NCBI GenBank assembly: GCA_011364975.1
Contig: RDOE01000013.1
Location: 1-58,356, forward strand
DNA from: Promethearchaeota archaeon
GTDB lineage: Archaea; Asgardarchaeota; Lokiarchaeia; Sigyniarchaeales; SOKP01
DNA: 58,356 nucleotides
Direction of reading: 5' to 3'
A program made the translations under genes and the position numbers. Of this stretch, positions 8,926-17,272 are shown in pieces. Numbering within the stretch: the first letter of the stretch is position 1; each line of letters opens with the position of its first letter. The notes beneath the pieces are model-generated. The model was not told where the DNA came from. It did no database searches and saw nothing but the letters and a program-made list of their open reading frames with translations.

Positions 8926-10150
8926 ATGTCAAAGATATTTGATGGGTTAAGAATATTAGATTTATCACAATTTATTTCCGGACCATGGGCATCGACTTTT
9001 TTCTCAGACCAAGGAGCAGAAGTTATCAAGGTAGAAATTTGAATTCATATCGAGTTCTTTACTATACCCACCACCATTCGGTGAAAGCTTCCGCTATTTT
9101 GTTCTTTTTGATAAAACCATGTTTCCTTTATTTTCTATATTAAATAAAGGGAAAAAGTCAATCTCTTTAGATTTGAGAAAGAATGAGGCTAACGAAATTT
9201 TTAAGAAGTTGGTAAAGAAATCAGATGTAATTCTAGAGAATTTTGTAAAGGGCACCATGGAAAAATGGGGCCTTGGCTATGATATTCTAAAAGAAATCAA
9301 TCCAAAACTGATTTATGCAAAAATTTCTGGTTTTGGAAATGAAGGTTTAGACGCTTATACCAGTAAAACTGCATTTGATATCATAATACAAGCGGAATCG
9401 GGTATTTTAGATGCCTTAGGGTTTACTGAAGGACCTCCAAGACTACCAATTGGAGATTATACTGCAGGACATATTGCAGCAATAGGGATAAGTCAAGCGC
9501 TTTATCATAGAGAAAAAACTTCTAAAGGACAATTTATCGATATTTCGATGCATGATGTAATGGCATCCATCAATATAAGGGCACAAGCTCGTGAATTTGT
9601 TTCCCTTTCAAAGAATCTTGACATAGGGAGTAAATTCCTGCCTGTGTATAATCAATATAATACTAAAGATGGAAAAAGGTTGGTTTTAACAACGTTAACA
9701 GAGAAACAATGGAAAAGATTATGTAATGAAGTTTTAAAAAAACCTGAACTCTTGAAGGATAAGCGATTCGACAATATGATTAAAAGATTCTCCTATGTGG
9801 ACGAATTAGATGACATTGTTAAAACTTGGTCTGAATCTTTAACAATAGATGATGCTATAGAGAAATTGGAAGCGGTGAGAATTCCTTGTGGGAAAGTGTT
9901 AACTCTAAATGAAGTTTATCAACATTCAAATCTTAAAGCCAGGGGAATGCTATATGATCAATTTAATTTTTCTAAATGGGGTGTTGAAAAAGCGACTATT
10001 CCTGGGCCATTAATAAAGTTCTCAGAAACCGGGGGCACGGTTGAGAGTATTGGTCCAGAATTTGGGGCAAATAATAGGGAGATATATATTGATTTACTTG
10101 GTTATACTGAAGAAAACTTAAAGAAATTTACACGAGAAAAAATAATTTAG
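8926..10150 (+). CDS. CaiB/BaiF class III CoA-transferase, frameshifted
   Basis: Moves CoA between acids through an aspartyl-CoA intermediate. The N-terminal block of the family (ILDLSQFISGPWASTFFSDQGAEVIKVE) reads from ATG 8926 but meets TGA at 9040-9042. The rest continues in the +1 frame, open from 9035 (YPPPFGESFRYF, then NKGKKSISLDLR) to the stop at 10148-10150. The catalytic aspartate is probably that in SMHDVMAS. A one-base change at about 9034-9045 would restore about 407 residues, the family's size. The longest single-frame reading with a canonical start is ATG 9119-10150 (343 residues), which lacks the CoA-binding amino end. Either a sequence error or a recently broken gene; programmed shifting has no obvious signal here. 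Confidence 0.8.
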
Positions 10151-10248
10151 AGAGAATAATTCTGAGTTAATGGACTTCAATTTATTTAAATAACTAAAAT
10201 TATTAATGATCTCACATTTTAAAGCCTAAAATATAGAAAGGAATTTTG

Positions 10249-10806
10249 ATGAGTAAAGTTTTAATCTTATATGGGACGAGGTATGGTGCGACAAAAGAAA
10301 TTTCAGATGAAATCGAAAAGGTTATTAAAGATAATGGAATAACCACTGAAAGTTATGACTTGAAAGAAGTTAATTCGAAAAATATTCCACCATTAGACCA
10401 ATATGATGGAATATTAATCGGCACAGGAATTAAAATGGGTATGTGGACAAAGAAAGTAAAAAGTTTTGTTCAAAAGAGAAAGGCTGAACTAAAAAAAATG
10501 CAGGCATCATTGGGTTTCTATGTTTGCTGCGGAGAAGCAAAAAATGACGTTAGTAAAGCTATAGAAAAATATATAACTCCGAAATTAGAGAAAGTGGGAA
10601 TCCAGTCTACATTAATCAACGCCTTCGGTGGAGCATACGATTTAAGGGATGGATCTCTTGTAACAGGAATGACCCGAAAAATTGTGATCGGAATTATGAA
10701 AGAGGAGGAAGGAATCGAGAATCCTGAAGGGAAATTGTATGATTACCGAGATTGGGAAAAAATCAGAGATTTTGCAAATCAATTTGTCGAAGGGTTGAAG
10801 AAATAA
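10249..10806 (+). CDS. flavodoxin domain protein (HemG-like)
   Basis: A 185-residue FMN-binding flavodoxin. The N-terminal strand-loop VLILYGTRYGATKEIS is the phosphate-binding loop of long-chain flavodoxins and of HemG-type protoporphyrinogen oxidases. IGTGIKMGMWTKKVKSFV and FYVCCGEA follow the HemG pattern more than that of small electron-transfer flavodoxins. ATG 10249 follows an AAAGGA site; the TTG just before it is less likely. It stands alone between the CoA-transferase and an unknown gene. Role in haem synthesis is not supported by its neighbours, so it is left as a flavodoxin-domain redox protein. Confidence 0.78.
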   Translation: MSKVLILYGTRYGATKEISDEIEKVIKDNGITTESYDLKEVNSKNIPPLDQYDGILIGTGIKMGMWTKKVKSFVQKRKAELKKMQASLGFYVCCGEAKNDVSKAIEKYITPKLEKVGIQSTLINAFGGAYDLRDGSLVTGMTRKIVIGIMKEEEGIENPEGKLYDYRDWEKIRDFANQFVEGLKK

Positions 10807-10836
10807 TCATAAAAAGGATAAATTTTATGATTTTTT
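10805..10836 (+). terminator. hairpin terminator-like element after the flavodoxin gene
   Basis: A perfect 10-base inverted repeat, AATCATAAAA (10805-10814) and TTTTATGATT (10823-10832), with an 8-base loop. It begins inside the stop codon of the flavodoxin gene and runs directly into further Ts. In archaea the T-run does most of the work, so the stem may instead be a 3' stabiliser. Confidence 0.5.
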
Positions 10837-10952
10837 GGGAAAAAAAACGAACGGACTAAAATCACATATAATATAAACTATACCTATAAGAATTTGAAAA
10901 TATTTTTTAACACATACACATTAATTAAAAAAAACAACCTCAAGGATTAATC

Positions 10953-11246
10953 ATGAGTAATGAAGAAAAGAAAAAAGAAGAGAAACTATTGGATAAATTA
11001 AATAATGCCTTTGTTGATTTCGTAGGTAATGCATTCGGTGAATCAGGTCGCGATTTCATCGAAGATACATCTGAAAAGATTAAAGAGTTTTCGTCTTCCT
11101 CAATTAAACAATTCATGGGATTTGCAGATAATGTTCTTGAAAACCTCAAATTAAATGAAAATGAGCAGGTTATGAAAGCTCGAGACAGTGTGGAAGATCT
11201 TCTCAAACAAATGGGCTTACTCGAGGAAGATGAAGAGGATTTCTAA
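10953..11246 (+). CDS. small acidic helical protein of unknown function
   Basis: A 97-residue protein, very rich in Glu, Asp and Lys, with no Cys. The composition and spacing (KLLDKLNNAFVDFVGNAFGE, SSIKQFMGFADNVLENLKLNENE) suggest amphipathic helices and perhaps a coiled-coil bundle. It ends in an acidic tail (LLEEDEEDF). ATG 10953 lies behind AAGGAT. I do not recognise a family. No neighbour gives a clear clue; a phasin-like or scaffold role is possible but only a guess. Confidence 0.6.
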   Translation: MSNEEKKKEEKLLDKLNNAFVDFVGNAFGESGRDFIEDTSEKIKEFSSSSIKQFMGFADNVLENLKLNENEQVMKARDSVEDLLKQMGLLEEDEEDF

Positions 11247-11324
11247 TTAAAAATTACTTAATTAATTTTTTTACTATTATTTTTCTTACCTTTTATATAT
11301 TAGAAAGAAAACTAAAATAGAAGA

Positions 11325-11567
11325 TTAAAATGCATTTTTGCTTTTTAAAAAGGATTTGATTTCTTCTGTTGTGGCATTGAATAATTCAGAAATAACTGTT
11401 AATGATATATCTTCATCCATTCCTAATTTTCGATAATCTTCATATAATTTTATCCAGGTTTCTTTAGCACTGTACTTATCAGGATGTTTCTTCTGGACGT
11501 GTTCCCAGTAAGGATGCTGCAACTCTATTCCACAATAAGGACAGAATCGAGATTCTTCTTCAGACAT
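11325..11567 (-). CDS. small C2H2-type zinc-finger protein
   Basis: An 80-residue protein from ATG 11567, with an optional TTG 13 codons upstream. Near the amino end FCPYCGIELQHPYWEHVQKKHP gives C-x2-C followed by H-x4-H, enough to bind one zinc ion as a C2H2 finger. The rest is helical (ETWIKLYEDYRKLGMDEDISLTVI) and may bind protein or nucleic acid. It stands alone, convergent with the unknown gene to its left and divergent from the sugar kinase. Function unknown. Confidence 0.65.
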   Translation of the reverse strand: MSEEESRFCPYCGIELQHPYWEHVQKKHPDKYSAKETWIKLYEDYRKLGMDEDISLTVISELFNATTEEIKSFLKSKNAF

Positions 11568-11672
11568 TGTGTGACCACTTTTATTTAGTATAAAACTTTT
11601 ATTCAATAATTTTAATAAAATACTATTTGTTTAAAAAATTATGAATTTCTAAAATATAAATGAATTTTTATT

Positions 11673-13184
11673 ATGGATAAGAATGATTTTAGAGTTTTGG
11701 CTTTTGATATTGGGGCGAGTTCTGGAAGAGCTATAGTTGGGACATTTGTTGATAATCAATTAAAATTAGATGAATTGTATCGCTTTCCAAATGAAGGTGT
11801 TCGTATTTTTGATTCCTTTTATTGGGACATATTAAAAATATTTCAAGAGATCAAGAAATCTCTTTCTTTATATGTTAATACCTATGGCAGTCAGCTTGAT
11901 AGCATAGGGATTGATACATGGGGAGTTGATTTTGTCCTATTGGATGAGAACGACGAAATAATTGGTCCAGTATATCACTATAGAGATAAAAGAACCGAAG
12001 GTATTATGGAGCATCTTTTAAAAAAAGTTCCGAAAGAAGTCATTTTTGAACAAACTGGAATTCAATTCATGCCTATTAATAGTTCGATTCAATTATATTC
12101 AATAGTTTTAAATAATCCCGAAAAACTAAACTTAGTAAAATCATTTTTAATGATTCCAGATTACCTTAATTTTTTGTTGACAAAAGTTAAAGCATCTGAA
12201 TATTCGATTGCAACAACATCTCAATTATTTAATCCTATAAAAAAGAGTTGGGCATATGAAATTATTCAGAAAATGAATCTTAACCCTACTTGGTTTCAAA
12301 AAATTGTATTTCCAGGTACGATTATTAAAGAACTATATGAAAGTGTTGCTAATGAGGTCAAATTAGACAAAGATACAAAAGTTACGAATCCTTTATGTCA
12401 TGATACTGGTTCGGCTGTTGCTGCTGTGCCCGTAGATATGAAGAAGTATAAACGAGGTGATTGGGCGTATATCAGTTCTGGTACATGGAGTTTATTGGGT
12501 GTAGAACTTGAAAAACCATTGATTAATAATAAAACTTTGGAATATAATTTCACAAATGAGGGCGGAATAGAAGGTACCATTAGATTATTAAAAAATATAA
12601 GTGGTTTATGGCTTATTCAAGAATGTAGGCGTTTATGGAATCGTGAGGGCGTGAAATTTACCTGGGAAGAGATTGAAGAAAAAGCATTAAACAGTCAACC
12701 GTTTGAATATTTTATAAACACTGATGATCCTGTATTTTTAAATCCTCCTAACATGATCAAAGCTATTCAGGATTATTGCAGAAATAGAGGTCAAGAAGTA
12801 CCCAAAACCATAGGTGAGGTCTCTCGTGCTGTTTTAGAAGGATTAGCTTTTAGATATCGCTTTACTTTTGATAAATTAGAAGAAATTTTAGGGCAAAAAT
12901 CAAAAATCCTATATATTATTGGAGGAGGAAGCCAGAATTCAGCACTGAATCAATTTACAGCTAATATTTTAAATGTTCCTATTAAAACAGGTCCAATAGA
13001 AGCAACAGCAATAGGAAATATTCTTGTTCAAGCTTTAGGTCTCGGAAAAATTGAAAGTGTATCTGAATTAAGGGATATCGTACGTAATTCATTTGAAATT
13101 GGAGAATATTTCCCCAAAGATATAGAAGATTGGAATAATGCATATACTAATTATTTGAAATTTATTCAGAGTAAGTCTTACTAA
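11673..13184 (+). CDS. rhaB: FGGY-family sugar kinase, rhamnulokinase-like
   Basis: ATP-dependent phosphorylation of a ketose, most like L-rhamnulose. The 503-residue protein has the N-terminal ATP-binding strand FDIGASSGRAIVG, the substrate-side block DTWGVDFVLLDENDE and YHYRDKRTEG, the FGGY hinge ISSGTWSLLGVE, and the C-terminal GGGSQNSALNQFTANILN signature. These variants (GASSGR, GTWSLLG) match rhamnulokinases better than glycerol or xylulose kinases. No rhamnose isomerase or aldolase lies nearby, so the pathway is not confirmed. Start at ATG 11673 with the family N-terminus at once after it. Confidence 0.82.
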   Translation: MDKNDFRVLAFDIGASSGRAIVGTFVDNQLKLDELYRFPNEGVRIFDSFYWDILKIFQEIKKSLSLYVNTYGSQLDSIGIDTWGVDFVLLDENDEIIGPVYHYRDKRTEGIMEHLLKKVPKEVIFEQTGIQFMPINSSIQLYSIVLNNPEKLNLVKSFLMIPDYLNFLLTKVKASEYSIATTSQLFNPIKKSWAYEIIQKMNLNPTWFQKIVFPGTIIKELYESVANEVKLDKDTKVTNPLCHDTGSAVAAVPVDMKKYKRGDWAYISSGTWSLLGVELEKPLINNKTLEYNFTNEGGIEGTIRLLKNISGLWLIQECRRLWNREGVKFTWEEIEEKALNSQPFEYFINTDDPVFLNPPNMIKAIQDYCRNRGQEVPKTIGEVSRAVLEGLAFRYRFTFDKLEEILGQKSKILYIIGGGSQNSALNQFTANILNVPIKTGPIEATAIGNILVQALGLGKIESVSELRDIVRNSFEIGEYFPKDIEDWNNAYTNYLKFIQSKSY

Positions 13185-13190
13185 ATTATG

Positions 13191-13706
13191 TTACCAATTT
13201 CTTTTTAATTGGTTATTCATTAGTTTATGAACTTCTCCAATTGCCCAAATTACATATCGATAACATGTCTTTGACCAAGTTCTCTCTCTTTGGTATTGCA
13301 TAAATGCATCTGGATCACTAAAATCATAGCCGCATAATTGAGAGCAGATTACTGAACCGAATTTCTTTTCAAATTCAGACGCAAATTTTGCTGCTTTTAA
13401 ATAAGCAATTGGTATTAGATCATCATCCATCCTTTCTTTTCCTCCTAAAATAATACCAATAGCGGCACATCCTCCACAAACAGCCCCACATGCACCCTGC
13501 CACCCCTTTTGAGATTTATAACCCCCAAATCCTCCTGCTAGAGGTATCATAGCATTATTTAATAAGCCATTTTGAATATCTAAGATTTCTAAAACACTTT
13601 TGAGGGTTAATTCAGCACAATTTACTCCTTTTCTCATTTCTGGTAAATCTTTTTCCAGTGTAGATATCTTATCGCTAAATCTCAGATCATAGTTTTTCTC
13701 TACCAT
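13191..13706 (-). CDS. C_GCAxxG_C_C family protein
   Basis: A 171-residue member of the cysteine-rich C_GCAxxG_C_C family, often found near redox enzymes and thought to bind a metal or take part in electron transfer. The key cysteines are visible: NCAELTLK, then GACGAVCGGCAAIG in the core, then SVICSQLCGYDF and TWSKTCYRY near the end. ATG 13706. The paralogue at 13726-14235 lies just upstream on the same strand, 19 bases away, so they are probably one transcript. The exact function of the family is unknown. Confidence 0.8.
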   Translation of the reverse strand: MVEKNYDLRFSDKISTLEKDLPEMRKGVNCAELTLKSVLEILDIQNGLLNNAMIPLAGGFGGYKSQKGWQGACGAVCGGCAAIGIILGGKERMDDDLIPIAYLKAAKFASEFEKKFGSVICSQLCGYDFSDPDAFMQYQRERTWSKTCYRYVIWAIGEVHKLMNNQLKRNW

Positions 13707-13725
13707 ATTTTAATACCCAATTTAT

Positions 13726-14235
13726 TTATTTTGATTGAAACCCATCGGTTAAAATAATTTTAGTAGCGATCTTTGCAATAGTCCCTACAAGATTAGAGCA
13801 ATGGGTCATCATTCCTGATTTAAATGCTTCTTTCATTTCATCCGCATTCCATAAATTGAACGTCCGACCCATAAGGTTTTCTTGCACGTCATGACAGCGA
13901 CAAGATCCGTATATTTTCACATAGTTATCATGTAATTTCTTTACTAATGTATAGGACTTCATAGGTTTATACATATCTTCAAAATCCTCTTTTCCACGAC
14001 CATTAAGATATCCAATTACCATAGAAGCTCCCACTAACGCCCCACAAGTTCCATCGCCTGTAAGACCTAATCCATCTGCTAATCCACTCGCCGCCTTAAA
14101 AACATCTTCATTCCAAATACCCAGAGATTCAAATATCGCCGCTATTACTGTTTGAGCGCATCCAGTGCACTTTTGCTCATATTTTTTTCCAAGCTCATAA
14201 GCATTCATTAAAATTTTATCTTTATTCGAATCCAT
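13726..14235 (-). CDS. C_GCAxxG_C_C family protein (second copy)
   Basis: A 169-residue paralogue of the next gene. Cysteine pattern: KCTGCAQTV, then GDGTCGALVGA, then GSCRCHDVQ and MTHCSNLVG. This copy carries the second CxC pair and a C-terminal Cys, so its metal-site layout differs somewhat from the other copy. First gene of a probable two-gene transcript. Two unlike copies side by side suggest a heteromeric complex; that is inference. Confidence 0.8.
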   Translation of the reverse strand: MDSNKDKILMNAYELGKKYEQKCTGCAQTVIAAIFESLGIWNEDVFKAASGLADGLGLTGDGTCGALVGASMVIGYLNGRGKEDFEDMYKPMKSYTLVKKLHDNYVKIYGSCRCHDVQENLMGRTFNLWNADEMKEAFKSGMMTHCSNLVGTIAKIATKIILTDGFQSK

Positions 14236-14321
14236 TTATAATCACTTTTAGATTAGTGATTTGAATTAATTGTTGTTACTTATATAACTTTAATTAATGG
14301 ACATTAATGTAAATAATCCTA

Positions 14322-14867
14322 CTAAAAAATGGAGTGATGTATTTTTCTTTTAAGAGAAAAAAACCTAAAAAAATAATAACCTAATAAACTCCCAGAACTC
14401 AAACCTATAATTAAAGCTATTATCACAAAAAAGTCTACACTAAATGGTTTGTTTAACGCAATCATAAAATAATCACTTAAGTCACCGCAATTGAAATCGT
14501 TATAATCCCAGACTCCGATAGAATAGTCTGAAGCTTCATTGTAAAATCCAACATCCCATTCATAACTACCATCATTTATTGTCACTAATGAAATAGACTC
14601 AACAAATTCAGATCTTTGAAATAATCCTATTGAAACTTGTTCAATTCCTCCTTTTGAGTCCCATTTTATATTACATTTTTCTCCTATTATTATAATATCA
14701 GAACTAGATGGTTCTAAAACGTTAATATCACCAAATACGTCATCAAAGTCATTTATATAGAGGATAATTTCGTTAGTAAATGTGTTTTGCGTTAGAAAGC
14801 TTAAAATACCTAAATTTACTCCCAAAAACATTATTGGTACCAAAAGAGGGATTACTTTTTTCATCAT
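14322..14867 (-). CDS. membrane-anchored Kre9/Knh1-like extracellular protein
   Basis: A 181-residue type I membrane protein. An N-terminal hydrophobic signal (VIPLLVPIMFLGVNLGILSF) is followed by an Ig-like domain of about 90 residues and a C-terminal transmembrane helix (FFVIIALIIGLSSGSLLGYY) with a basic tail. The domain pattern INVLEPSSSDII...IKWDSKGGIEQVSIGLFQ...DGSYEWDV...SDYSIGVWD fits the Kre9/Knh1 N-terminal family, found in cell-surface proteins. Starts at either of two adjacent ATG codons (14867 or 14864). It probably displays a small adhesion-like domain outside the cell. Confidence 0.7.
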   Translation of the reverse strand: MMKKVIPLLVPIMFLGVNLGILSFLTQNTFTNEIILYINDFDDVFGDINVLEPSSSDIIIIGEKCNIKWDSKGGIEQVSIGLFQRSEFVESISLVTINDGSYEWDVGFYNEASDYSIGVWDYNDFNCGDLSDYFMIALNKPFSVDFFVIIALIIGLSSGSLLGYYFFRFFSLKRKIHHSIF

Positions 14868-15004
14868 ATTTAATATTTTTTCTCCTTTATCTATATTTTT
14901 CCTTTCAAATTTACTTTATTTAATTCAGATAAGTTTAAAATTAAATATGAGAAATTTTATTAAGATCATAAATAGTCACTCTGGGATTTTTATCAAGGAT
15001 TACA

Positions 15005-15442
15005 TTGAAAGAACTCTATGAGATCGGAATAGTTTTTAGGGGATTTTTATTAGTTAATTACATTTTCAAACCCATTAAGAAAAAGGAAGGTTCTAGAGAA
15101 GTTAATAAAGACCTTAGAGGAGCATTTATTACTGCAATAAATTCATTTGCGAAAAATGCGTTTAATAATTTGTCGTTAGAATATTTAGAATCAAATAATA
15201 TTTTATTTATCTTTAAAGTTATAGAGATTCAAGCCTGTGATAGCAAAATACCAGAACCATTAATACTTTATGGCTTAACAGATAAATCTAAGAAAGATAC
15301 AGATAAATTCGTAAAAAAGTTCATAGAAAAAATTGAACCAATATTACAATTGTTTAAATCTCGTTATACTAATAAAGATTTTTCAGAATTAAATCAATTT
15401 GAAGAATTTAGTGATGAAATTAAGGATTTTATTTTAATTTAA
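15005..15442 (+). CDS. stand-alone longin-like domain protein
   Basis: A 145-residue protein from TTG 15005, behind CAAGGAT. The order beta strands (YEIGIVFRGFLLVNYIF), helix (RGAFITAINSFAKNAFNN), strands (NNILFIFKVIEI, LILYGLTD), helix (KFVKKFIEKIEPIL) is that of longin/roadblock-like domains used as GTPase partners. The helix GAFITAINSFAKNAFNN resembles GGLFAAINSFVKESFNS in the carboxyl domain of the Arf-like GTPase at 46473-47369 in this window, supporting the assignment. No GTPase is adjacent; it is convergent with the beta-propeller gene. Role in membrane or GTPase regulation is inferred. Confidence 0.6.
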   Translation: MKELYEIGIVFRGFLLVNYIFKPIKKKEGSREVNKDLRGAFITAINSFAKNAFNNLSLEYLESNNILFIFKVIEIQACDSKIPEPLILYGLTDKSKKDTDKFVKKFIEKIEPILQLFKSRYTNKDFSELNQFEEFSDEIKDFILI

Positions 15443-15450
15443 ATGAAGTT

Positions 15451-17130
15451 TTAATAATTACTTAAATACCATCCCTTAGGTTCTGAACGGGAATATACTA
15501 TAATTCCTTCGTCCTTTAAATTTTCGAACAATTTCTCGATTGCTTCTTGATTATAACCTAGAAGTACTATATCATTTACCAATTTAACTTTTGAGGGAAC
15601 AATTTTATTCTTTTCTATATGATGAATGATGATTGTTTTCAAATTCTCCTCAGTACTCGAGATTTTTGGAATTTCATTTTGATTTATTTCAGGAGGGGAT
15701 GTATCCTTTCTCAAGGCGTCAATTAACGCCCCACCTTTCGCTTGGGGAATCTCTTGTTCAATTACTACTGGCTGGAGATGTTTAGGTTTCATTCTCGGTT
15801 GATCTAAAGTCCCACCTAATCCAATTTTATCCTCTGGAAGCGTCCATACCGAATATGATTTTTTTTCAATTTTATCTTCTTTTTCAGATATTAAGCGTAC
15901 AAACTCTTCAACTACTCTATCTTTAAGATAACCTCTCTTTTCTAAATCAGCAGCAATATCCTGAATAATTTTATTATCAATAATGTATTTAAAAATATAT
16001 TCGCGAATATTCGTAGGAATGGTTGTATATTTTAGTTCATCAACGGTAGGTTCTCCTTCCTTTATAGAAGGAGTTTCGATAACTTTGATATTATATGGAA
16101 TATCAAGAGAAGGTTTCTCTCCATATTCAAAATCACAAATACAGCGGATACTACTATCATAACCACCAAAAATAATATTAGGCATCCCTTCTTTTGGGTC
16201 AATCATAGTAGATACTATCTTAATTGAATTTTTAGCAGAAGTTTTCCACTTAAGATCAATTTCTGTAGAATTTAAAGCAGTATTTTGATAAATTCTTAAA
16301 CTTCCGTCTGCACAACCTACAATAATCTCCTTCGCATTATCCCCATCAATATCAATTAACTTTAAAGAAATGGGTCTTCCCTCTTCAATAATAATCGATT
16401 TTAATTCCTCTCCATTGCTATTTAATATCATCAATTTTGAATCATCTGTTCCTAATACTATTTCATGAAACCCATCGTTGGTTACATCACCTATTTCAAT
16501 TGTATTTATTTGGGAATTAAACATTTTCTGCCATACTATATCAGGTTTTTCTTCTTTGAATTGAATCAACTGTAAAGTCCCATTTTTTGTCCCCACCACT
16601 AATCCATAAATAGGATTTTTCTCTTCGGTTAATTTTACATATCCTAAAGTACATGCTGTTACCCAAGAATCATAATAGAATACAAATTTTGGATCAAGTG
16701 AATCAATATTTTCGAAAATTTTTAGAGTTTTATCTTCGCTTCCAAAAATTAGCTCAATATTACCATCTCGAGTAAAATCTCCAGCAGTAACACATAACAC
16801 TTTTCCTTTTGTTTTATAATTCATTATTCCAGCTAACTTATTGATCCCCTTTACGAATTTTACTACTAAGAAATTACCGTCTCCAGCTCCAACTAAGATT
16901 TCATCACATCCATCTCCAGTAATATCCACAGGAAAAGTAGCCCTTACCCAACCGTCAAAGGTAATAGTATCAAGAATATTTAATTCTTGATTCATTAAAT
17001 ATAAGGTTTTATCATGTCCTCCAAAAACTAAAAAAGATTCTCCTCCACATCTCAAAACTGAACATGTTAATATTGCATCTGGGCATTCAAACATCCAATT
17101 AAGACTGAAACGCTTTTTTAATGTTGACAT
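15451..17130 (-). CDS. intracellular FG-GAP/WD-type beta-propeller with C-terminal winged-helix region
   Basis: A 559-residue soluble protein with no signal peptide. Residues about 10-330 contain at least six blades with the FG-GAP pattern (VDITGDGCDEILVGAGDG, GDFTRDGNIELIFGSED, GDVTNDGFHEIVLGTDD, IDIDGDNAKEIIVGCADG), which may bind calcium through the DxDGD loops. A linker rich in Pro/Gln follows, then about 65 C-terminal residues (KTIIIHHIEKNKIVPSKVKLVNDIVLLGY...) that look like a winged helix. FG-GAP propellers are usually extracellular, so a cytoplasmic one fused to a winged helix is unusual. It follows the DUF11-like gene on the same strand after 142 bases and probably shares its transcript. 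Confidence 0.7.
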   Translation of the reverse strand: MSTLKKRFSLNWMFECPDAILTCSVLRCGGESFLVFGGHDKTLYLMNQELNILDTITFDGWVRATFPVDITGDGCDEILVGAGDGNFLVVKFVKGINKLAGIMNYKTKGKVLCVTAGDFTRDGNIELIFGSEDKTLKIFENIDSLDPKFVFYYDSWVTACTLGYVKLTEEKNPIYGLVVGTKNGTLQLIQFKEEKPDIVWQKMFNSQINTIEIGDVTNDGFHEIVLGTDDSKLMILNSNGEELKSIIIEEGRPISLKLIDIDGDNAKEIIVGCADGSLRIYQNTALNSTEIDLKWKTSAKNSIKIVSTMIDPKEGMPNIIFGGYDSSIRCICDFEYGEKPSLDIPYNIKVIETPSIKEGEPTVDELKYTTIPTNIREYIFKYIIDNKIIQDIAADLEKRGYLKDRVVEEFVRLISEKEDKIEKKSYSVWTLPEDKIGLGGTLDQPRMKPKHLQPVVIEQEIPQAKGGALIDALRKDTSPPEINQNEIPKISSTEENLKTIIIHHIEKNKIVPSKVKLVNDIVLLGYNQEAIEKLFENLKDEGIIVYSRSEPKGWYLSNY

Positions 17131-17272
17131 GATGAATATCGATTAATTTTGAAGTATATCAATAATATTATTATTAATTATACTAAATTTCTTTTAATTT
17201 TAAATATAGAGATATTTCAAAACTTATTTAATAATTTTGAAAAATTAAAAATAGTAAAAAAAAATTTTTTGA

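Noticed and set aside
9030..9050. Programmed frameshift in the class III CoA-transferase
   Set aside because: No slippery heptamer or stable downstream structure is visible; family members elsewhere are not known to use shifting.
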